NCBI RefSeq assembly: GCF_035440685.1
Contig: NZ_DAORMW010000009.1
Source: Accumulibacter appositus
Lineage (GTDB): Bacteria; Pseudomonadota; Gammaproteobacteria; Burkholderiales; Rhodocyclaceae
DNA: 64,000 nucleotides
Strand: one strand, 5' to 3'
Shown: in pieces, positions 45,353 through 54,032 of the stretch
Numbering within the stretch: the stretch's first letter is position 1
Layout: each line of letters starts with the position of its first letter
Position numbers and translations under genes: made by a program
Notes under the pieces: generated by a model
Databases searched by the model: none
Seen by the model: only the letters and a program-made list of their open reading frames with translations
What the model was told of the DNA's origin: nothing

Positions 45353-45589
45353 ATGCCTGTTGTCTGGAAAATCAACAAGCCAATGCGCGACGACCTGTAC
45401 CCCACCATGAAGCCGGTCGAACTGGTCGAGCCGGCCATTCGCAATTCCAGTCAACCGGGCGACCGGGTGCTGGATCCCTTCGGGGGCTCGTGTACGACGC
45501 TGATGGCTGCCCAGAAGTCGGGGCGCATCGCGCGGCTGATGGAACGTGATCCACAGTACGTCGATGCAACTGTCGAACGCTGGCGATAG
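45353..45589 (+). pseudogene. DNA methylase C-terminal fragment
   Basis: 78 codons from an ATG at 45353: NKPMRDDLYPTMKPVELVE, then DRVLDPFGGSCTTLMAAQKSG in two parts and RDPQYVDATVERW. HPTxKP-like and DPFxGSGTT motifs are those of the AdoMet site of phage/plasmid N6-adenine DNA methylases (ParB-methylase type). The catalytic DPPY region that should lie upstream is missing, replaced by the direct repeat. It is not functional and marks a recombination junction. Confidence 0.75.
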
Positions 45590-45745
45590 TTCCCCCGCCA
45601 GCAAGCCACCCGCGAGTCTGATGGGGTGACGTTCGATGATCTGATCAGCGAGGCAGTAGGCGTCTGCGGTGAATAAGGAAACATTCTCCGCGTAGCTTGC
45701 GGTGAATATCTTGCCGCTTCGTACAATGCCCGCCATAATCTTCGC

Positions 45746-46867
45746 ATGACCAACGGCGATCACACCTACATCTGGCAGGCTCCCGATTGGCCGACCTGGC
45801 GCTACGACCTGGCCGCGTTGGCCGGGCCGTTGGCCGACGTCAGTCGTGCTCAGGGTCTGCTCATTGGCCGACTGGCCGACGTGGGGATCGCCCTGCGGGA
45901 TCAGGCCAGCCTGACGACACTGACCGAGGATGTTCTCAAGACCAGCGAAATAGAGGGTGAACGCCTCGACGCCGAGTCCGTACGCTCGTCGATCGCGCGC
46001 CGCTTGGGCGTGGATATCGGAGCGCTTACGCCACTCGATCGCCACGTGGAGGGCGTAGTCGATATGGTGCTTGATGCGACAGCGCGCTGCGAGGTCGCAT
46101 TGACACAAGAACGACTGCTAGGCTGGCACGCGGCGCTGTTTCCGACCGGCTATAGCGGACTCTCAGCCATTCGCGTGGGAATGCTCAGGGACGATGGGAA
46201 CGGACCGATGCAGGTCGTTTCCGGCGCCATCGGTCGGCAACGTGTTCACTTCGAAGCGCCTCCAGCAGAGAAACTCGAGGCCGAATTGGCGCGCCTCATC
46301 GACTGGGTGAACACCGGCAGCGAAGCTCATCCGATCCTGAAGGCGGGTCTGGGGCACCTGTGGTTCGTCACCCTACACCCCTTCGACGACGGCAACGGGC
46401 GGATCGCGCGGGCGCTCGGCGATCTGCTGCTGGCCCGTGCCGATGGGAGTCCGCAACGCTTCTACAGTCTGGCGGCGCAAATCCAGCGGGAACGGCGGGA
46501 CTACTACGAAATCCTGGAGCGCACGCAAAAGGGATCGCTGGAGGTCACCGACTGGCTGCGATGGTTTCTCGAAAACTTGCGAGGCGCGATCGGCAGCGCA
46601 CAAAAGAACCTGGACGCCGTCCTGGCCAAGACACGCTTCTGGCAGCGCTGGGCCACGACACCGCTGAACGCGCGGCAGGTGAAACTCCTCAATCGGCTGC
46701 TCGACGGATTCGAGGGCAAGCTGACCAGCAGCAAGTGGGCGGCAATCGGCAAGTGCTCGCCGGATACCGCGCTACGCGAGATCAACGAACTGCTCGTCCT
46801 GGGTGTCCTGCGCAAGACAGCTGGCGGCGGGCGCAGCACCGCCTACGAACTCAACAGGCAGGGATGA
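45746..46867 (+). CDS. Fic family protein (class II, self-inhibited AMPylator)
   Basis: 373 residues. An N-terminal DUF4172-type domain (YIWQAPDWPTWRYD) is followed by the inhibitory helix TSEIEGERL, matching (S/T)xxxE(G/N), then the Fic core with active site HPFDDGNGRIAR and a C-terminal winged helix (SSKWAAIGKCSPDTALREI). Fic proteins transfer AMP or other groups to target proteins; the intact N-terminal glutamate predicts repression of basal activity. It stands alone, next to the repeat-bracketed segment. The ribosome site is weak. Confidence 0.88.
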   Translation: MTNGDHTYIWQAPDWPTWRYDLAALAGPLADVSRAQGLLIGRLADVGIALRDQASLTTLTEDVLKTSEIEGERLDAESVRSSIARRLGVDIGALTPLDRHVEGVVDMVLDATARCEVALTQERLLGWHAALFPTGYSGLSAIRVGMLRDDGNGPMQVVSGAIGRQRVHFEAPPAEKLEAELARLIDWVNTGSEAHPILKAGLGHLWFVTLHPFDDGNGRIARALGDLLLARADGSPQRFYSLAAQIQRERRDYYEILERTQKGSLEVTDWLRWFLENLRGAIGSAQKNLDAVLAKTRFWQRWATTPLNARQVKLLNRLLDGFEGKLTSSKWAAIGKCSPDTALREINELLVLGVLRKTAGGGRSTAYELNRQG

Positions 46868-46918
46868 CTGACTGGCTGCTCAGGCGACGACAGATTCCTC
46901 GCTGGCTTCGGAGGGAAT

Positions 46919-47032
46919 CACAAAGCCCGCGATTCTGAGGGGGTGGCGTTCGATGCAGTGCTCGATGCGCTGGTGCCAGAAACGTACGGTCTTGACGATG
47001 AAACTCTTGAGCGTGTGACGAACGAAGCGTAG
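46919..47032 (+). pseudogene. Possible C-terminal gene fragment
   Basis: The frame HKARDSEGVAFDAVLDAL, then VPETYGLDDETLERVTNEA, ends at a TAG and has a protein-like composition, but there is no start. I do not recognise the parent. The surrounding 46868-47572 gap otherwise contains the candidate frame at 47171 and the hairpin repeat at 47415. Confidence 0.25.
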
Positions 47033-47170
47033 CCACTAACCATCGCCACTGCGCTCGGCAGTGACCCAAGTGGCGTCGTCACTAGGCACCATTACGCGAA
47101 ACTTCAGATAAATATTGAAATACCAGTATCCATAGACTAGCTTATTAACTCTTGGGTTCGATGGCAGGTG

Positions 47171-47356
47171 CTAGCCGTCTGGAGTCTGCAGGTCTGTAGG
47201 GATGTCGGCGTAATGCTTCAAAAACGGCGAATACCACGTTTCTAATCCCGGCGATTGCGTGTGAAAGCGATCATACCGACGCTCGGCGCGATGCGCCAGG
47301 CCCCAGCGCAACAGGACAGAAGGAGTCGACAGACAGGAGACTTTCGGCTCGTCCAA
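47171..47356 (-). CDS. Uncertain small open frame
   Basis: 61 codons on the minus strand (AERRYDRFHTQSPGLETWYS; PFLKHYADIPTDL) with plausible amino-acid composition but no clear ribosome site and no recognised family. It may be the tail of a decayed gene. Confidence 0.2.
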   Translation of the reverse strand: MDEPKVSCLSTPSVLLRWGLAHRAERRYDRFHTQSPGLETWYSPFLKHYADIPTDLQTPDG

Positions 47357-47414
47357 CTAAGATCCAGGCCAGCAAAAAAACTCGCCGCCAGGCGGTAATT
47401 TGCTCAGTGATTCC

Positions 47415-47468
47415 CTAATGGTCATGGCACGTGGAGATACCCATGATTATGAAAACCATGACCATTAG
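47415..47468. repeat. Long hairpin repeat, copy 2
   Basis: Arms CTAATGGTCATGG (47415-47427) and CCATGACCATTAG (47456-47468) are perfectly complementary over 13 bp with a 28-base loop. The loop core GAGATACCC and ATGAAA are shared with the copy at 18641-18690. Confidence 0.8.
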
Positions 47469-47572
47469 TCAAGAGTTCTTGAAAATGTGGCAAACGTATT
47501 CCGTTTTTGGCAGCGAAACCAGCTGCAGACGCGATACCGATTGACGCGGGACTACTGGAGTCAAAACCAGCA

Positions 47573-48097
47573 ATGTCATCCGGAACAAAAAACGCCGTAT
47601 TCGGCAACGTAACGATTTTGATCGTGCTGTTGAGCGGATGCTCGACAGCGAGCGGACTTCTCGTCGCCGACGTCTACCGGACGGAGGGCGCATGGGTGGT
47701 CGTCATTGAGGGCTTGGGCGCCACCGTCAGAACCCTTGCCGACGACGCCGGCCTGACCCTGGGCTATGAACGCCGCATCTATGTTTATCCCGAGACCTCA
47801 GACGACCTTCCGAGCGAAGGGCGCCATCACTGGTCAGTGCGCCTACCGAAGAAGCCCGCCCTAGCGCGCAACACGCGCACCATCGGTCTCGATGTGCGTA
47901 CCTCCGGCGTAGACCTGGGCATCACGCTCGGTTATCGCGACGCCTCCCTGCTCGCCCACGTGCCGCTGGGAGAGAGTATCTATATGCGCCTGAGTTTTCT
48001 GCCCGACGACGCCCGCACAACCCGTCTCACTTACTGTCCCGAGGAGGATCCATGCTGGCCAATCGATATCCCCGACAACACTTCGGTGCCGCACTAG
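47573..48097 (+). CDS. Lipoprotein of unknown function (cluster gene 1)
   Basis: 174 residues from ATG 47573, chosen because a lipoprotein signal follows (VTILIVLLSGCSTASG, lipobox LLSGC). The mature part repeats a motif: LTLGYERRIYVYP and later ITLGYRDASLLAHVP, a strand-rich pattern also found in the next gene. No family recognised. It overlaps the next gene by 46 bases, so the two are translationally linked. Predicted to be outer-membrane or periplasmic. Confidence 0.65.
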   Translation: MSSGTKNAVFGNVTILIVLLSGCSTASGLLVADVYRTEGAWVVVIEGLGATVRTLADDAGLTLGYERRIYVYPETSDDLPSEGRHHWSVRLPKKPALARNTRTIGLDVRTSGVDLGITLGYRDASLLAHVPLGESIYMRLSFLPDDARTTRLTYCPEEDPCWPIDIPDNTSVPH

Positions 48098-48462
48098 CAA
48101 CGCTCCTGGCGATACCGCTCGCCGCCTGCTTCGGACAGGACAAGCTCTATATTTCGTCGACGACCGTGCTGGGTCTGGACGCCAGCGTCAACACCGCGCG
48201 TACCGCTGGCCATGTTCAACTCGGCTACGATCGCCACTTCGTAACCTGGGTGCCGCAAACCGTGAGCAAGGAAAAGGGCGCGCGCGAAGTGATGTCGGCC
48301 TTGAACTGCACCGAGGTCGTAGTCAATGGCTTGACCTTGACGAAGTTCGATGAATCGCTCGCAACCGGCACAGCCGCTATCCTGTTCGCCCAGAAAATCG
48401 CAGCTAATCAAAGCAGCACGTCGTATTTCGAGTGTTTCACCGACCAACAAGCTGGGAGGTAG
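48052..48462 (+). CDS. Lipoprotein of unknown function (cluster gene 2)
   Basis: 136 residues, strong AGGAGG ribosome site. Lipobox LAAC at about residue 23-26 (LATLLAIPLAACFGQ). The mature part VLGLDASVNTARTAGHVQLG, YDRHFVTWVP resembles the GLD...LGY.R...VP pattern of the preceding gene, suggesting paralogues. Cysteines in ALNCTE and YFECFTD might form a disulfide. Function unknown. Confidence 0.7.
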   Translation: MLANRYPRQHFGAALATLLAIPLAACFGQDKLYISSTTVLGLDASVNTARTAGHVQLGYDRHFVTWVPQTVSKEKGAREVMSALNCTEVVVNGLTLTKFDESLATGTAAILFAQKIAANQSSTSYFECFTDQQAGR

Positions 48463-48463
48463 T

Positions 48464-49165
48464 ATGAGACAGCATGATGTCCGCTTACATCCCCTGGCTT
48501 CATTGATCGCCATCTGCAGCCTCGCTGCGTGTCAGCCGGCTCTGATTTATGGTGAGCGCACGTCGTTCAACGTGGCCGCCATTCAGTTGAATGACAATGT
48601 CGGCGAGCCGGCCAAGATCAATTTCGGTTTTGTTCGCTCGGTGGCCACTAGTGCTCCGCCGCGCGGCGGTGAAGATCAGGTAATAAAGGCGCCCGCCGCC
48701 GCTAATGACAAGGGCTCGTCGGCGTCGGCGAAGGTACATGAAGGCGAGGCGGTAAGTGTCTTTTCCAACTTTCGTCTGAACCAGACGGCGCAGAACGCTG
48801 CGAACTTGCCACTCACAAACGGCGATCTCGCCATTCGTACCCGCTTCGCGTCCGGTCAGGCAGCGATCACCATTGCGGGAGACGTGAAGGCAGTCACTGC
48901 CATACTTGGTCCGCGCACCATCCAGCCGGATACGCCGGATACTGCCAAGAGGAGGGAGACGCTTACCGCCTGCGTAGAGAAAATTGACGACCAGGCTAGC
49001 CTCGAAGCAATTGTCAAGGCTCTTCCGGGGTCCATGATTGGCAGTGTGAATCACAAGAACTTCAAGAGAACACGTAGCTTCCTCATATCCGATATCGCCG
49101 ACGCAAACTCCGCGGAACTTCAGGCATTGTCGGCGTTGCCGGAACTAATAAAGTTTTGCAAGTAG
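48464..49165 (+). CDS. Lipoprotein of unknown function (cluster gene 3)
   Basis: 233 residues from ATG 48464 (GGGAGG upstream), one base after the previous stop. Lipobox LAAC in SLIAICSLAACQPA. The mature protein starts YGERTSFNVAAIQLN then a strand-rich domain (KINFGFVRSVATSAPP; AVSVFSNFRLN; AIRTRFASGQAAITIAGD) and a helical tail. I do not recognise it. It belongs to the same transcript as its neighbours. Confidence 0.72.
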   Translation: MRQHDVRLHPLASLIAICSLAACQPALIYGERTSFNVAAIQLNDNVGEPAKINFGFVRSVATSAPPRGGEDQVIKAPAAANDKGSSASAKVHEGEAVSVFSNFRLNQTAQNAANLPLTNGDLAIRTRFASGQAAITIAGDVKAVTAILGPRTIQPDTPDTAKRRETLTACVEKIDDQASLEAIVKALPGSMIGSVNHKNFKRTRSFLISDIADANSAELQALSALPELIKFCK

Positions 49166-49185
49166 GCCCCAACGAGGAGAAAGAG

Positions 49186-49488
49186 ATGGCCAATTTCACT
49201 ACGGTTGCATTTGTCGAAGATGATCTGACTCTTCCGGATATCGAGAGCAGGTTGAACGACGCACAACGAAGGTTTAGGGCCTCGGTACTAGCGATCAGCC
49301 TGTGCACCAAATTTCCGCCGAAACGCTACACCTGTTTCACCCTGGAAGAGACCAAGGTGCCCGCAGGGGCCATCGTGCTGCGGGAGATCGTCGATGAGCA
49401 GATTCCCGTTCTTCCCGACAAGACCTTGGTCTGCATCGGAGATTGCTATGTGGCGGGACAAGCGCTCACAGTAGCTGCCCTTCGCTGA
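49186..49488 (+). CDS. Small soluble protein of unknown function (cluster gene 4)
   Basis: 100 residues from ATG 49186, preceded by GAGGAGAAAG. No signal peptide. N-terminus MANFTTVAFVEDDLTLPDIE, then cysteines in LCTKFP, YTCFTLEE and VCIGDCYVAG. Not recognised. It lies 20 bp after gene 3, so it is probably in the same operon. Confidence 0.6.
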   Translation: MANFTTVAFVEDDLTLPDIESRLNDAQRRFRASVLAISLCTKFPPKRYTCFTLEETKVPAGAIVLREIVDEQIPVLPDKTLVCIGDCYVAGQALTVAALR

Positions 49489-49560
49489 GCAGCTCACCGC
49501 TGGCCAGCCACACTTCTCGAATATCAGACATCCTGCGACGTTGCCAAAGGAGTTCTCACC

Positions 49561-50304
49561 ATGGCCCTCACCACCCTCATCACCATCCCGACCGGTATCA
49601 ACACGGGTGTTCGCCCTGCAAGGCAAGCAACCATGCTGCAACTGCTCGGAAGTCCGCGGCACACCTACGGCCGAGATTGCCAACCGGTAATGAACCCAAA
49701 CTTGAAGGTGCATATCGTCACGCGCTCGGTCGGGCCCTTTCGTGTCACAGGCTTCGACAAGGCGGTCCACTCGCTGACAGAGATCATGGCCGAGATCAAG
49801 GCCACGAAACCAGACATCCATGATGCTCTCGGCTCGGCCGGCATGCTTTGTGCGCGCTTCGTCCGCGGCTCCGAAGTGTCGATCAGCAATCATTCCTGGG
49901 GCACGGCGGTCGATCTGACCCTGGACGGTAACCTCGACCAGCGCGGCGATGGCTTTTGCCAACAGGGCTTGGCCGAGATCGCGCCCATCTTCAATACTCA
50001 TGGCTGGTTCTGGGGCGCTGGTTTCCGTACCGAGGACGCCATGCACTTCGAGGTCGCTGACGACACCATCCACTCCTGGTTTACCGGCGTCCCCGCAATT
50101 GCCAAGATTCTCAGCATTGGCGACCGCGGACCGGAGGTCCTGGCGATTCAGAAAGCATTGAACGCGCTGGGCTTCACCCTCATTGCTGACGGCGTGTTTG
50201 GCCGCGGCACCATGGCTCAGATTATGGCCTTCCAGCGTGCCAAGGGCCTCGCCGTCGACGGCGTCGTCGGCCACCAGACGAGCGTAGCACTTGGCTTGGC
50301 ATGA
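49561..50304 (+). CDS. M15-family peptidoglycan peptidase with PG-binding domain
   Basis: 247 residues, start ATG 49561 with AAAGGAG. The VanY/M15 zinc site is visible: His and Asp in NHSWGTAVDL and the second His in AMHFEV. The C-terminal 70 residues form a PG_binding_1 domain (LSIGDRGPEVLAIQKALNAL; ADGVFGRGT; AFQRAKGLAVDGVVG). It should be a D,D- or L,D-carboxypeptidase/endopeptidase acting on cell wall. There is no signal peptide, which is like phage endolysins or effectors exported by another route. Neighbours are lipoproteins. Confidence 0.82.
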   Translation: MALTTLITIPTGINTGVRPARQATMLQLLGSPRHTYGRDCQPVMNPNLKVHIVTRSVGPFRVTGFDKAVHSLTEIMAEIKATKPDIHDALGSAGMLCARFVRGSEVSISNHSWGTAVDLTLDGNLDQRGDGFCQQGLAEIAPIFNTHGWFWGAGFRTEDAMHFEVADDTIHSWFTGVPAIAKILSIGDRGPEVLAIQKALNALGFTLIADGVFGRGTMAQIMAFQRAKGLAVDGVVGHQTSVALGLA

Positions 50305-50908
50305 GCGGGACGACGTGCACGTTGCGGCCGGATCGCAGGCAATCTTGCTGGTCGCAACGCTCAGCGCAGTTAGCTGCCTGGCAGCCGACGGAGCGGAGCC
50401 AAGCAGCCTTTACACACCAATCTCGGCTTCCGCGTGTGCAGCGCCATCGCCGGGACTTGTCAAGCAGTATGCGGCGCGTAAGCTCGCAGTTGAGGAATGC
50501 CCGGCGCCACCGCCCTATCGCCTGTTCGTGGTCTCCTCTGACGCCCGATCGTGGGTTGATCTGCGCCGGAACGGTCACACCTGGTCTACCGAGCAGCGCG
50601 TGGTCTATAGCCGAGAAATTTTGGCCTTGGGACAGTTCCCCAATGTTGCCGGATCGGAGGTGGCTGAATGGCGGCTCAACGCGCACGGCAAACCGCTGGC
50701 GCTAATCGTCCGCCTGAGACTGGCAGCGCCGCCCTCCGCAGAGGCAAGAGGGGCCGCCAGCATCTCACGTCTTCTGGTGATCGGTCTGTCGGAAGACGCC
50801 GCCTGCGACCTCGGACTCGCCAGCAGTAATGGAGGAGCGCGACAACTGGCGGAGAAGTCGCCCGACACTTGTCCGGCAGCGCTGCCCGTGTCTTACGAAA
50901 CCAACTGA
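50291..50908 (+). CDS. Exported protein of unknown function (cluster gene 6)
   Basis: 205 residues if started at TTG 50291, which overlaps the peptidase gene; GTG 50315 is a reasonable alternative. A hydrophobic signal segment (AILLVATLSAVSCLAADGA) is followed by SASACAAPSPGLVKQY, YRLFVVSSDARSWVDLRRNG and EWRLNAHGKPLALIVRLRL, a compact alpha/beta-like domain with conserved cysteines. Family not recognised. Likely periplasmic. Confidence 0.6.
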   Translation: MAWHERDDVHVAAGSQAILLVATLSAVSCLAADGAEPSSLYTPISASACAAPSPGLVKQYAARKLAVEECPAPPPYRLFVVSSDARSWVDLRRNGHTWSTEQRVVYSREILALGQFPNVAGSEVAEWRLNAHGKPLALIVRLRLAAPPSAEARGAASISRLLVIGLSEDAACDLGLASSNGGARQLAEKSPDTCPAALPVSYETN

Positions 50909-51041
50909 AGCTATGGCGACTTCCAGCCATCAGGAACTCGTGGCAAGAATCAGCCAGACGCCCCCCATGGTGCTACCCGTCTTTGTGGATCTTTCATGTT
51001 TATCCAACCGGATTCGGCCACGCCAGGAAAGGTCTCACACA

Positions 51042-52166
51042 GTGAAAACCATCATCATTCAAGCTGTCCTCCTTGCCTCTTTGGTCTCCGGCTGTATCAC
51101 ACCAACGGCAGCCGATGCTCGCGCACCCAACACGTGCCCGACCGCAGTGACGATGTCCGCCGCGCCCAATGGGGCTGCGCCAGAAAGCCCCAAGGAAATC
51201 ACCGTACAGACTATTCCGCTGGACGCCCGCTCATTTCAAGGTGATGGCGAAGATCAACTATCCGGTCTGGCATGGTACAAGGATCATCTGATTCTGCTGC
51301 CGGAATTGAAGCAGCTGAACAACGAAGGGGAAAGCGATGGCTATTTATTCAGAATTGCCAAAGCCGACATTGTCGACTTCCTGGATGGCAAGTCGTCTCC
51401 ACCCATTAAAGTTGACAGGATTCCGTTTTTTGCCGCGCACGTGACGAAACAATTTACGGACTATCAGGGCTTCGAGGCGATCGCATTCAAGGAAGACCGC
51501 GTTTATATGACGTTCGAAGCCGGGCGACCGGGCCCGGATGGTCGCATGAGGGCCTACCTGGTTAGTGGAATGGTCAATCCGAACCCGGCTGAAGTGCGTC
51601 TTGATAATGAGCTTATCGAGATGCCGCCGCCGGCGCAAGTCGGCAACGCCTCGTATGAGTCGTTGATGTTGATGGACGATCTTCTGGTGTCGTTTTTTGA
51701 ATTGAACGGTGCCAAAATAAAAAACAACGATCAGGAAGGCCCTCGCGCCTACGCGTTTTCTTTATCGCCTCGGCCAAGCAAACTGAACTCCATTCCACTC
51801 CCACACATCGAGTACCGAATCACCGATGCGACCACAGCCAATGGTGATGGAAAGTTCTGGGCAATCAACTATTACTTCCCCTGCGAGAAAGGCGAAAATA
51901 GCTACGAAGTTGCCGCAGATAATCTGGCGGACACCTATGGCAAAGGCACCACGCATGCTGAGCGCAAACAAGTCGAGCGTCTACTGGAACTTCAATACGT
52001 CGAGAAAGAGGGTGTGATCAAATTGACCAACACGCCACCGATCCAGCTGAATCTAGAGGATCGTCCTCGCAACTGGGAAGGTCTGGTGCGGCTCGATCAG
52101 CGCGGTTTTCTGATCGTAACCGATGAGCATCCCGAAACAATACTGGGTTTCGTGGCCTACCCGTGA
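51042..52166 (+). CDS. Lipoprotein, phytase-like (esterase-like) beta-propeller
   Basis: 374 residues from GTG 51042, chosen because GGAAAGG precedes it and a lipoprotein signal follows (TIIIQAVLLASLVSGC). Segments such as DQLSGLAWYKDHLILLPE, FEAIAFKEDRVYMTFEAG and NWEGLVRLDQRGFLIVTDEH are blade-like and match the phytase-like/esterase-like propeller fold; the catalytic role is uncertain. It ends the seven-gene run. Outer-membrane or periplasmic location is predicted. Confidence 0.6.
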   Translation: MKTIIIQAVLLASLVSGCITPTAADARAPNTCPTAVTMSAAPNGAAPESPKEITVQTIPLDARSFQGDGEDQLSGLAWYKDHLILLPELKQLNNEGESDGYLFRIAKADIVDFLDGKSSPPIKVDRIPFFAAHVTKQFTDYQGFEAIAFKEDRVYMTFEAGRPGPDGRMRAYLVSGMVNPNPAEVRLDNELIEMPPPAQVGNASYESLMLMDDLLVSFFELNGAKIKNNDQEGPRAYAFSLSPRPSKLNSIPLPHIEYRITDATTANGDGKFWAINYYFPCEKGENSYEVAADNLADTYGKGTTHAERKQVERLLELQYVEKEGVIKLTNTPPIQLNLEDRPRNWEGLVRLDQRGFLIVTDEHPETILGFVAYP

Positions 52167-52593
52167 TCTCGGGAAAAGGCGGCAAGCTGTTTCGTCCAGA
52201 ATTCGACGGATAGCGCGATAAGCCATTGAACATGCACACTGCCCGTAAGACCAATTGGCACTATAAACTGAACTTCCTGCCAAACGACGACGCCTTTCCT
52301 CGATCTTTCAATCACTTGCTTTGAAATGGGTTTAGGTCGTTTGGTGTGGAACGGTGCCGATGCCTGCGGCGAGCCCTTCGGGCGCCTGCACGCCTGACCC
52401 CGCCCCCGACGACGGGGAAGTCCCTGCCGCCGGACCGGCTCGGGGGCTGGCCGCGACAAACCGCAACCAGCTCTGCGTCCCGCGAATCGTAGTAGCGCTT
52501 CCCAAGGACTTCAGCGGCGGCCGCTTTCTCGGCAAGCGGAGCGCTGCGACCGAAGCGGCGGACGGCGACGGCGTCGCCAAAGCAAGCGGCACG
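52167..52593. other. Intergenic stretch between convergent genes
   Basis: About 430 bases, GC-rich towards the right. Open frames occur on both strands but are Ala/Arg/Pro-rich and lack start context. I see no gene or terminator I can support. Confidence 0.5.
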
Positions 52594-53541
52594 TCAATAC
52601 CCGCGCGCCACGTTGACGCAGGCTGGCAGTTCGCCGGTTTCGCGATAGCGACGAATGTTGGCCGCCACGATTTGCGCCGCCGTTTCGTGGTCGGTCGGTG
52701 CCGAACAGTGCGGCAGAACCGTCACCCCGGGATGTCGCCACGGCCATCGATCGGCCGGCAGTGGTTCGTGTGCGAAGACATCCAGTACCGCATGGTCGAG
52801 CTGCCCGCTGTCCAGAGCGGCGCGCAAATCCTCATCGTCTATGATCGGACCGCGGGCAAAGTTAATCAGTGACGCGCCGGAAGGCAGGAGCGCCAATCGA
52901 GCCATGTTGAGCAAGCCCCGGGTTTCGAGGGTCAGCGGCAAAAGGCAAATCAGGATATTGGTCTTGCCCAGCATTTCCTCTAGCCCGACCTCGCCCGCGA
53001 AGCATTCGACCCCGGGCAGCGACTTCCTCTGCCGACTCCAGCCGCAAACCTTGAATCGAGCGGCCAGCAGGCGTTCGGCGCTGGCCGATCCGAGCGCGCC
53101 CAGGCCAAGCAAGCCGACCGTTCGCTGTTCTGGGCGGGTGTAGGGACGCGACCGCCAGAGTTGTTGTGCTTGTTGTCGCGCATAGGCGGGCATTTCGCGG
53201 TGCAGGAACAGGGTCCAGGCCAATACTGCTTCGGCCATGGTCGCCGCCAGTCGGGGATCAAGCAGGCGAACGATCTGCAATCGCGAGTCGCCGAGATTGG
53301 CAAGCAGGCGCTCGATCCCCGCCCAGACACTATGCACCCAGCACAATCGTGGCAGCCGGCTCAGATCGGCGGGTTCAGGATTGGCGACGATGGCAATTGT
53401 TGCCTCGCTTCTCTCCCCTTCATTCAAGTCCTCGAAGGCGACAATGCGTTCGTCCGGCATCGCGTGCCGCAAGGCACTTAGCCAGGCGCCGGCTTCCGGT
53501 GAGTCCTTGCCAGCAAGAAAAGGGACAGCTGCCTTCGGCAT
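52594..53541 (-). CDS. D-2-hydroxyacid dehydrogenase, glyoxylate/hydroxypyruvate reductase A-like
   Basis: 315 residues from ATG 53541 (GAGAGGAA upstream and 35 bp after the DUF2789 gene). NAD(P)-binding fold with GLLGLGALGSASAERLL, catalytic Arg in NFARGPIID, Glu in DVFAHEPLP and His in LPHCSAPT. It should reduce glyoxylate or hydroxypyruvate, as GhrA does; the exact substrate is unproven. Overlapping 5' extension with the DUF2789 gene was rejected. Confidence 0.85.
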   Translation of the reverse strand: MPKAAVPFLAGKDSPEAGAWLSALRHAMPDERIVAFEDLNEGERSEATIAIVANPEPADLSRLPRLCWVHSVWAGIERLLANLGDSRLQIVRLLDPRLAATMAEAVLAWTLFLHREMPAYARQQAQQLWRSRPYTRPEQRTVGLLGLGALGSASAERLLAARFKVCGWSRQRKSLPGVECFAGEVGLEEMLGKTNILICLLPLTLETRGLLNMARLALLPSGASLINFARGPIIDDEDLRAALDSGQLDHAVLDVFAHEPLPADRWPWRHPGVTVLPHCSAPTDHETAAQIVAANIRRYRETGELPACVNVARGY

Positions 53542-53576
53542 TTCCTCTCGCCTGGAGCGCGCAAGAAGAACAGAAA

Positions 53577-53807
53577 CTAATGCAATCTGCTGTTCAGTTC
53601 GTCGATCACCGCCGCCCAATCCGCATCCTCGATGATCTCCTCCTTGAGAAAGCTTCGTTGCGCCTCCGTCCAGAACGGGGCGCGGTAGAGGGCGACCTCA
53701 TTTCCCAAGGGGCGGTGGCGGTTGATGAATTCGTCAATGGCAGCTGGGTCGGAAGGCAGGCCGAGCTGGGCGAACAGATTGCTCATGGTGTGTAGGTTGG
53801 CATCCAT
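53577..53807 (-). CDS. DUF2789 protein
   Basis: 76 residues: MDANLHTMSNLFAQLGLPSD, EFINRHRPLG, APFWTEAQRSFLKEEI, DADWAAVIDEL. This is the full DUF2789 pattern, a small helical cytoplasmic protein of unknown function. An AGGAGG site precedes the start (TAACACCTCCTG on the plus strand). It is followed by the dehydrogenase and likely shares its transcript. Confidence 0.85.
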   Translation of the reverse strand: MDANLHTMSNLFAQLGLPSDPAAIDEFINRHRPLGNEVALYRAPFWTEAQRSFLKEEIIEDADWAAVIDELNSRLH

Positions 53808-54032
53808 GTAACACCTCCTGATAGTGGGTTGCGAGGGTGGCAGGGTCGCGATGAATGAGATGAAATCGAGCAGAAACAGTTCCGGCGCTGCGCGAAAAGA
53901 AGCGATGCCGCGATCGAGAAGGGAAACCTCTCAGCATGCCCGCCAGGCCGGGAGCCCGCAATTCAGAATACAGTGTTCCTGCCCTCCCGCCCTCCTGGCA
54001 GTAGACTGACACCTTATTCCCTCCCCTCGATC

